Source: CAZCJA01 sp964499015
Lineage (GTDB): Bacteria > Elusimicrobiota > Elusimicrobia > F11
NCBI GenBank assembly: GCA_964499015.1
Contig: CAZCJA010000082.1
Location: 1-8,980, forward strand
DNA: 8,980 bases
Reading direction: 5' to 3'
The position numbers were made by a program, and so were the translations under genes. Every line of letters starts with the position of its first letter. The stretch's first letter is position 1. The notes under the pieces are model-generated. The model was not told the DNA's origin. It saw nothing but the letters and a program-made list of their open reading frames with translations, and did no database searches. Shown here one piece after another: positions 1 to 7,400 of the stretch.

Positions 1-1440
1 TTGGGAAAAATGTTGGCGCCCGTTCTAGGCAAAGCGATCGCGCAGCGGCTCGACCACTCGCTCGCTTCCGGTTTCCAGATCGCCAAAATGCACCCATTCT
101 TCTCGCTTGGCCGGATCGGCAAGAATCCCGTGGTGGACGGCATTGGATTCGTCAGTGGAAAATTAAAACAGGCCGCTCAAAACAATTTGCGCAACGGCAA
201 CACCTTGCGCGCGGCGGTTCAAACGGCCAGCGGGGAATTCCTCGGACGTTTCATCGCCATGCCGCTCACCATTAAGACGTTCGAGTTGTTTGAGAATTTC
301 GGCGTAGCCGGCGGCGTCCATGTCGGTTTGATCAATGATTACAAGCGCGACGCGAGCGGCAACATCATGGTGAATGCGCTTGGCGAGCAGCAATTTGTCG
401 GCGACAATCAGGAAAAGAGCCGGCTCGGCAACACGCTCGTGCGTGTGCTCGGTTTCTTGAACGCGCCCATTCATGCACCCAAGTCCGAGATGTTCAAAAT
501 CGTTCAAAGAAAGATTTCGCAGGGCGACGTTCGTTTGCGCGACCGTTTGCCCATCATCGGCAAACCGTTAGCGGCAGGCACCGCGGTGCGGAATGCGCAA
601 GCCCGCGAATTTGCTGCGGACGTTCGCTCTGCCTCCGGTGAAGGAGCGTCGTTCCGCTACACCGAAGGCGGCCGCACGTTTGAAATTTCCGGTTCCGAAC
701 TCGGTGAATTAAACGGCATCGCCACCGCGCGATTGATGACGCAGCGCGATATCGGCACCGCGGCTTTGGGGCATGCAAATCCCACGTTGTTGGCGGTTGA
801 AGGTGCAGGCGTTCGTGAAGTGAAAGTGGACAAAGAAGCCCGCGTTGAAGGGGCGCCGATGACGGCCGACCAGGCTGTTGAAACTCTTCTGATGGCGCAA
901 GCCGGCGGCAGCGTGAGCACAACGGAAGCGGCCACCGCGCGCAAACTGCTGGGTGTTAGCGCCGGCGAAAAATTAATCAAAGCCGATTCCAATTTCCTTG
1001 CCGGGGCGCAGCAGGCGATCGTCGCCAATTCCAGCAAGCCCGAGCTGATTCAGCTGATCGAAAATTCGGTGGATGGAAAAGACGTGGTTCCGCAGGTGGC
1101 GGAAATGGCCATGCAAAAACTTTACGGTCAAAACGGCGTGGCGGATTGGGTGGCGGCCCGCGACATGGGGTTAAACGGCAACACGCTTAAGAACATTGCC
1201 AAAAATTACGGCGGCGAAGTCCGCACCAATCAGTATGGCGAACGCGTGACCAGCATGCCGGGCATGTATTTGACCAAAGCGGTCGCCGATAAGCTTCCGG
1301 CGGAAATTCGCGATCTCGTCGGCAATAAACCGGTGGAAGTGGTTTTGAACGGCGAAGGCGCGATTCGCTTCGGCGAGATCGAGGCTTCGGCCATGCCGGC
1401 GCTCGCGGCGTCGCTCGAACGGGTCACGGAGAGCCCCGCG
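1..1440 (+). other. Unassigned, mostly helical N-proximal region (residues 1-480)
   Basis: I recognise no family here. The first 120 residues are moderately hydrophobic and basic, with short amphipathic runs such as LGRFIAMPLTIKTFELF at about residues 81-97, but no stretch is long and apolar enough to call a membrane span. From about residue 290 the sequence reads as Ala/Glu/Lys-rich helices separated by Asn/Gly turns, for example around residues 305-400. No catalytic motif (HExxH, GxSxG, P-loop) is visible. It precedes a beta-rich stretch and the ATPase module, so a structural or docking role is possible, but that is only inference. Confidence 0.4.
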
Positions 1441-4400
1441 AACCGGTTCGATCTTGTCTCCGATTTGATCAGCACCGGCGAATCGCTGTCGCTCAAGGTG
1501 TGGATCGGCGCCGAACGCGGCGTGAAAGGATTTGAAGTTCGTGAAAGCTCAGCCAAGCACGATATGTCGATCGTGTTTAAAACGGGCGAGACAGGCGTGC
1601 ACATCGCCGGCGTGGCCATCGACGCGGCGGATGTGGCGGGAATGGGTTACGGCCTCACCAACGCCGATAAATTATTTGTCTCCGGACAATTGCGCGGCCG
1701 CAACAATGTTGAGTTGGGGATTGAGTTGAACGCGCAGGGCGAAATCGTTGATCTTCGCGTCAAAGGCGCCGCCTTTACCTTGGCGGATTTCCGTCGCGTG
1801 AATGATAAGGGCGCCACCTCGGCGTACCACAAAGCGTATGCGGGCTTGATGGCGGAAGGAAAATCGCCGTCGCAGATTCGCCGGGATAAAACGCTCGTTT
1901 CGTTGGGCAAAGACATGCTCGCCGCGAAGATGCCGGCCAAACAAATCGCCGAAATTCGCTCGCGGCTCGATAAAGTTGAAACGCAACTGGCCGATGACGC
2001 CGAAACCTCCACGCCGCAGCTGCGCATGGGCATCGCCGAGCTGCGCGTCGCTTTGGATAAGCTGAAAACCTCCGAACCATCCACCGTTGACGCCATCGAA
2101 GCTCTCGAAGCGCGCACCGGTCTGGTTGAAACGTTCGCCGGAACGACTCGGATCGACGCGGAACGCTTATCGGAGCTCCGCCAAGAAGCCCGCGCCATCA
2201 CCTCGGCGGAAGGCCCCTTGCTATCGAGCATTATTGATGCCGCCGAAGCGCATGTGACCAGCGCTGATACCAGTTTGCCGGCCCGCGAAAGCCGTTTCTC
2301 GCAAATGGCGAATCTGTTTGACGCCTTGATTGGTCGTTACGCACCGCTCAACACCGCGCCGGGGCGCGTTGCCATGGACAAATTGCTCAAAGGAGAAGGC
2401 GATCGTGAAACCAGCGTGCGCGCCTTGTTCGGCAAGAATTCCAGCCAATTGAACGCAGCGGAACGTATGGCCTTTAGTTTGGCGATAACAAACCGCTACT
2501 TCCAAACCTATGACAAAGGCGAGCGGCAATCAGAAGCGGTGGTGCAAGCCAAAGAACAGCACGTTCCGACGCAAAGCGAACGGATTTTCAATGCGCGCCA
2601 AGGCGCGCTGCTTGTGCAGTTTATGTTGGGCCGCATCGGTGGTCTTGAGGCCGGCGGCGGTAAAACCCCGGTGTTCCTCATGGCGTTCGGCGATCACGTG
2701 ATGAAAAACCGCACGGAGATAAATAAGAAGGGTGCCGTGGCCGAACTGGTGGTGTTTGCCGAAGGGGAAGTTGATAAGTATTTAACGGAATACGCGCCGC
2801 TGTCCCGCGCGTTCGGTATTGAAGCGATTAATGGTCGCGGATTGTCGGACTACAACGCCAATCGCGCGGAAGCGGCCTACACCGCGACACCCGGCCGCGT
2901 CAACTTGGTTGTGTCCGACCTTCATTCGCGCGGCTTCTTAGAACGAAAACTTCGCGCCGAAGATAAGTCGACGTTAACCAAGTTGGTGAATGAGAACGTG
3001 AAAGTCCTTGGTTTGGACGAAGTTGACGCGCTGCTGCTGAGCCGCATGTCTTTCATCAGCAGCGAAGGCCAACTCAGAGCCACGCCCCAAGACATCGCGC
3101 GGGTCGAACCGATCGTGCAAGCGGTTCTCGAAACCTTCGGCTTAACCGGCGACAACACCAAACTTTCCGATCGCAACACGTGGGGCACGTTTAAAGATCA
3201 ACGCCGCAATCCGACCATGGATGTCGCCCGCGGCGGCGCGTGGTACCAGAACAAAGACGGAAATATTTTGATTTCAGACGCGGCCTGGGCTCAGCTCAAA
3301 AGCAAATTGGGCGACAAAGCGACGCCCGGCGAAATCCAGCAAGTCGTGCGCGCGCTTGACAACATCGGCGACAGTGCGAGCTTCGCCTTCCTGCGCGGCA
3401 AAGATGGAACGGAAGCCTATCGCCGTCCGACAAAACTTTCCACCCAAGGCCCTGCGCACGGGCAAATCGACTCCTCGGTTACCTACAACATCGCCGCAGT
3501 TTTGTTGGGCCGCCTTTCGCTGAAAGGGGAAATCGAGACCGCCGGCAAAACCGTCGACGGCGAAATTAGTTTAAGCGACATACGTCTTTCCGACGCCGGT
3601 TCCATGGCGACCTTCGTGCAAGTTCTGCAGAGAAACCCGACCAATCATAAGTTCGGCGCCACGGGAACGCCAAAAGCGTTGGAACGTTTGGCGCCGCTGG
3701 TCATCGGCCTCAAAGTGGTCGATGTCGACCCCTCCAATTATGTCGATTACAACCGCCGTGAAGTCGATTCCGTGGCCGATGTGCACGCCTCGCCGCGCAA
3801 TCGCAACGCCGCCACCAAAGAGATGAGCTATGTGGATTTGGATAAGTTGCATGCGAATGGCGGCGGACGCGGCATGGACGAAATTAAGAAAGAAGCGATG
3901 GCAGAATCGATCATGCTGTCGTTGTGGGGAACGGATCGCACCCAGTGGGGCGTCGGCGACGCCAAATCCGGTATTTTGGTCGGTTCGCTCGGCCCAACCG
4001 ATCTTGTTAACGGCTTCCTCGGCTATATGGAAGCCAACGGGGGCCAATCACTGGCGGCGGAATTGCGCAGCGGGCCGATTAAGAATTTGCGGGACATGGT
4101 GGCGACGGCAAAATCCAAAGCGGAAGCGGGCAGCCAGCTCGCCGCAGCGCTAGAACGGGTTAAAGTCATCGACGGAACCGAAGCGCCGGAAACCATCGTT
4201 AAAGAAGCGGCCATTAAAAAACACGTGGTGTTCGGTACGGCGGTCAGCTTGCGCGCGTTGAGCTACGATTCCAAAGGAGCCGATCATATGGTCGATCTTC
4301 TTTTGGTGGGTACGGAAACATTCTCCACGGAATCGAACCTTCAGGCGTTCGCCCGCGTCGACCGCGGTGTTTCACGCGGCGCGCGCCGCACCGTCCTTGT

Positions 4401-7400
4401 TGAACGCTCCATTTTGGAAAACCAGGTTTCATCGGCGCAAAAAGTCGACGAAGCGCTGAAGCAGAAGTTTGGCCGCTCGGGCGGCTTGGATCTTGCGATC
4501 GCCGGGAACGTCAAAACCATGGGGTTAACGGATTTGATTGAACGCTCCGGCGATTGGATGTCCTTGCAAGACACCGCGCAATCGGCGCAATTCTTTATTA
4601 ATGAGCAGATCAGCTCCAAGCTCGTTAAAGAGCCGTTGGCCGACATGATTTCCCGCGAAGCGAGCCCGGCGGGAAAGAAATTCCTGAACGAAATGCGTTT
4701 GGAACTGCTGAAACATTCCGATAAACAGAAAGATCTGACGCAAGGCACGGAGCTTATGGATCCGCGTCAAATTGCCGAGAACGCTTTTAAATCCGGGCTC
4801 GCGCAGGCCAAGAGCTATCTTTTGCGCATCACTAACAGCAAACTGGTTTCGTCAGAGTTGCGCACGGAAGCTGCCGAACGTTTGGTGAACATGATTGAAG
4901 TGGAGATGGGTTTATCCGACCGCATGTTCGCCACCAATGACCGCGGATTTCATCCGGCTGGACGTTACCAACGCGCCGCGTTTGTCGGCGTTTCCGAGCG
5001 CGCGGGCGACCGCCCGGCGGAAATGGTGGCCGACGTCGTCACCGTTTTGTCCGAACTGCTTTTGCCCAACACGCAAACGAGCCGTGAAGCCTCAGGCCCG
5101 GTCGCGCGCCAGCGCATCACCGAAACCGCGGTGCACGCTTCGCGCGGGCAACCGCAGAAAACTCTTCAGCAGAGTTTGAGCGACCACGCTTTTGCGCGCG
5201 ACGCCCGGGCGGCGCTCACCGACCGCAGCAACCCCTCCGATCGTTTAATGACCTATCACGAACAAGCTATTTACGGCGCCGTCCAAGCTTTAAACGGTTT
5301 AAGCGACGGCGACCGCGCCCAAATTACGCAAGCGCTGAACACAGCCGGCATGAACAACAACTCCCCGATGAATACTCTCGAACAAACGGCTGTGGCGCTG
5401 GTCGCCTCGTGGCAGGCGGCGGGCGGGCGCCTTGACCAATTTGACGCCGATGCCGCTCTGAATGCCGCCTCCGATTTGACCGCGCTCTCGGGCGGCGCCG
5501 CAGTGACGCCGCAGGATGTTGTTCATGTCGCGCTCACGCCGGCCGATCATCGCCGCGAAGCGATGGCCGACGTTCTCGCCGGCCGCTCGAGCACGGCGCG
5601 CACCGTCGCCGCGCAAACGCAGCAGGCGCGCAACGACAACGCCCGCGTGCAAGGTTCGGTCGGAATCGCGCGCGTGTGGAACATGGCGGTTGCCGCCAAA
5701 AACGCGCTTGTGCGCTGGATTAATGATCCGGCGAAAACCAATTTAACCACCGCCGGAAACGATTCGGCCGCGCTTACCGCATTCGCAACTCTCGCGGGTA
5801 ATTTCACCCCGAGCGGGCGCGCCGCCGTTCGGCAGATTGCCGCGATTCTGGCCGGAATCGAAGCTTCGGATCCGGGAATTATTTCGGGTCTCACCGTCAA
5901 AGACATCGTGGCCGCGGTAAAAACCGTGACCGAAAACAAAGCGACGGCGGCCGAAGCCGCGCAATCACTCATTAAGAACGCGCAAAGCTCGGACGTGAAG
6001 AAATGGCTCGATCGCAGTGCGACCGGTTTGACAGGGGCGGGCATGCTCGCTTACTTCATGGGCGCGTCGAACCCGGTTATGGCCGGCGTCTTCGGCGTCG
6101 CCGCCGTGGCGAAAATTATCGGCGTCGATTCGTCCCGTCCCGTGGCCGCCAATCCGGTCGGCGCCTACATAAAGAACGCTTGGAGCAAATACAAAGACGA
6201 TTTGCGCGAAAGCCCGGGCATGACCTCTTTTAAAACCACTCTCGCGGTCGCGGCAGCGGGCGTCACGCTGATTCAGGCCGGGCCGAGTTTGCTCGGTTGG
6301 GGTCTTGCGGCGCCGGCGATCAACGTGGCGGCGAAATTTATCGGCAAAGCCACCGAGCCCGCGGTAAATAAAATTTTAAACATCCGTTCGACCTCATCGA
6401 TGTACGCGGTCAACGTTCTGGAGGCGGCGAAAGCGGCGGCCGACGGCAAACCCCTCACGGTTGCGGACATTGCCAAGGCCGTGGAGGAAAACAAGAGCAT
6501 CAAAGCCGAGGACAAGCTGAAGGTTCTCAAAGAGGCGTTGATCATGTCCGGCGTTTCGGCGGATAAAGCGGAAAAAATCGTCGAGCTTTATGCCAAAGAA
6601 GACAAAAAAGATTTTGAGGCGCTCGCGAAGCGCGATGTCGCCGATTTCTCCGATAATCGCCGCAGCGTCGACTTCTTCGTCGAGATTGATCAATTTGAAG
6701 ACCGCTTAACCGAGGGGTACCCGATCACGGCCGGCGCGGTGGAGCGTTATTTCAACGGATCCAACGGCACGACCGCCAGCTCGGGCGACGTCATTGAATT
6801 TTACGCGGGCCGCGCGCTCACGCCGGAACAGCGCACGACGCTTCGCTCCATGTCGCGCCAAGTGGAAGCGTTCCGCTACAGCTTAACGGAATTCCGCGGC
6901 GAACGACGCGAGGCGACGGCGCCGAAGACCGCTGACGCCAAAGTGGAACGAAGCAATTTGATCGGCCAAATCGCCACGGCGATCGCCGCGCGCAATGAAA
7001 CCGCCGTTTATCGCCAGACGGCGGGCGACGTCCTCGGCACCGAGTCGGAAGCCTATCTCGCGTTCTCGATGCTTAACTTCACCGGCGCGCTCAGCGCCGA
7101 CGTTGAAGACGGAAATCTTCGTTTGGCCGAGCTCGCGCCCGAAGGCCATGCGGTGCTGATGTCCAACTCGGACAACTCCGCCGCGATGGTTCTCTCCATC
7201 ATCGACAACACCGCGCGCACCCCGGTGGGCACCGTGACGATCCAATATGCGCGCAACAACGAACAAGCTCCTATTATTAGCCAGGTGACGGTGGAAGCGG
7301 TGGAGGGTTTTGTGCCGGCCACGATCCTGCCGGAAACGCCGTTCGCCACGCTCAACGTTTTAACGGACGCCAGCGCGATCGTCCACACCGCGGGCCAAGA

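Larger units (their letters stand above)
2548..4470 (+). other. SecA-like ATPase/helicase module (residues about 850-1490)
   Basis: All the expected superfamily 2/SecA landmarks occur in order: Q-motif Gln at residue 867, Walker A GGGKT at 885-889, DEVD at 1006-1009, a long insertion where SecA carries its preprotein-crosslinking domain, TGTP at 1221-1224, ILVGS at 1325-1329, GTE at 1437-1439, and Q1448 with R1452 and R1455. Q867 lies 21 residues before Lys888, the same distance as I recall in Escherichia coli SecA. In SecA these motifs form two nucleotide-binding lobes that hydrolyse ATP to push unfolded proteins through SecYEG. Here most surrounding signature residues differ, so substrate and partner are unknown. 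The module sits inside a much longer polypeptide, unlike free-standing SecA of about 800-900 residues. Alternative: another SF2 ATPase, but the DEVD box plus the long insertion before TGTP favours SecA. Confidence 0.8.

Noticed and set aside
1647..2231. A 194-codon minus-strand open frame with high Ser/Arg content
   Set aside because: It is fully antisense to the coiled-coil-like part of the giant gene; its Ser, Arg and Cys bias is what reading the opposite strand of this codon usage gives.
2548..4470. Housekeeping SecA translocase gene
   Set aside because: The module has no start or stop of its own, lacks IDEARTP and the SecA form of motif VI, has no cysteine-based zinc tail, and is continuous with unrelated sequence on both sides.
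5516..6233. Short + strand open frames in the other two frames
   Set aside because: They are Arg-rich out-of-frame readings of the giant gene with no motif, and the main frame is uninterrupted here, so there is no sign of a frameshift.
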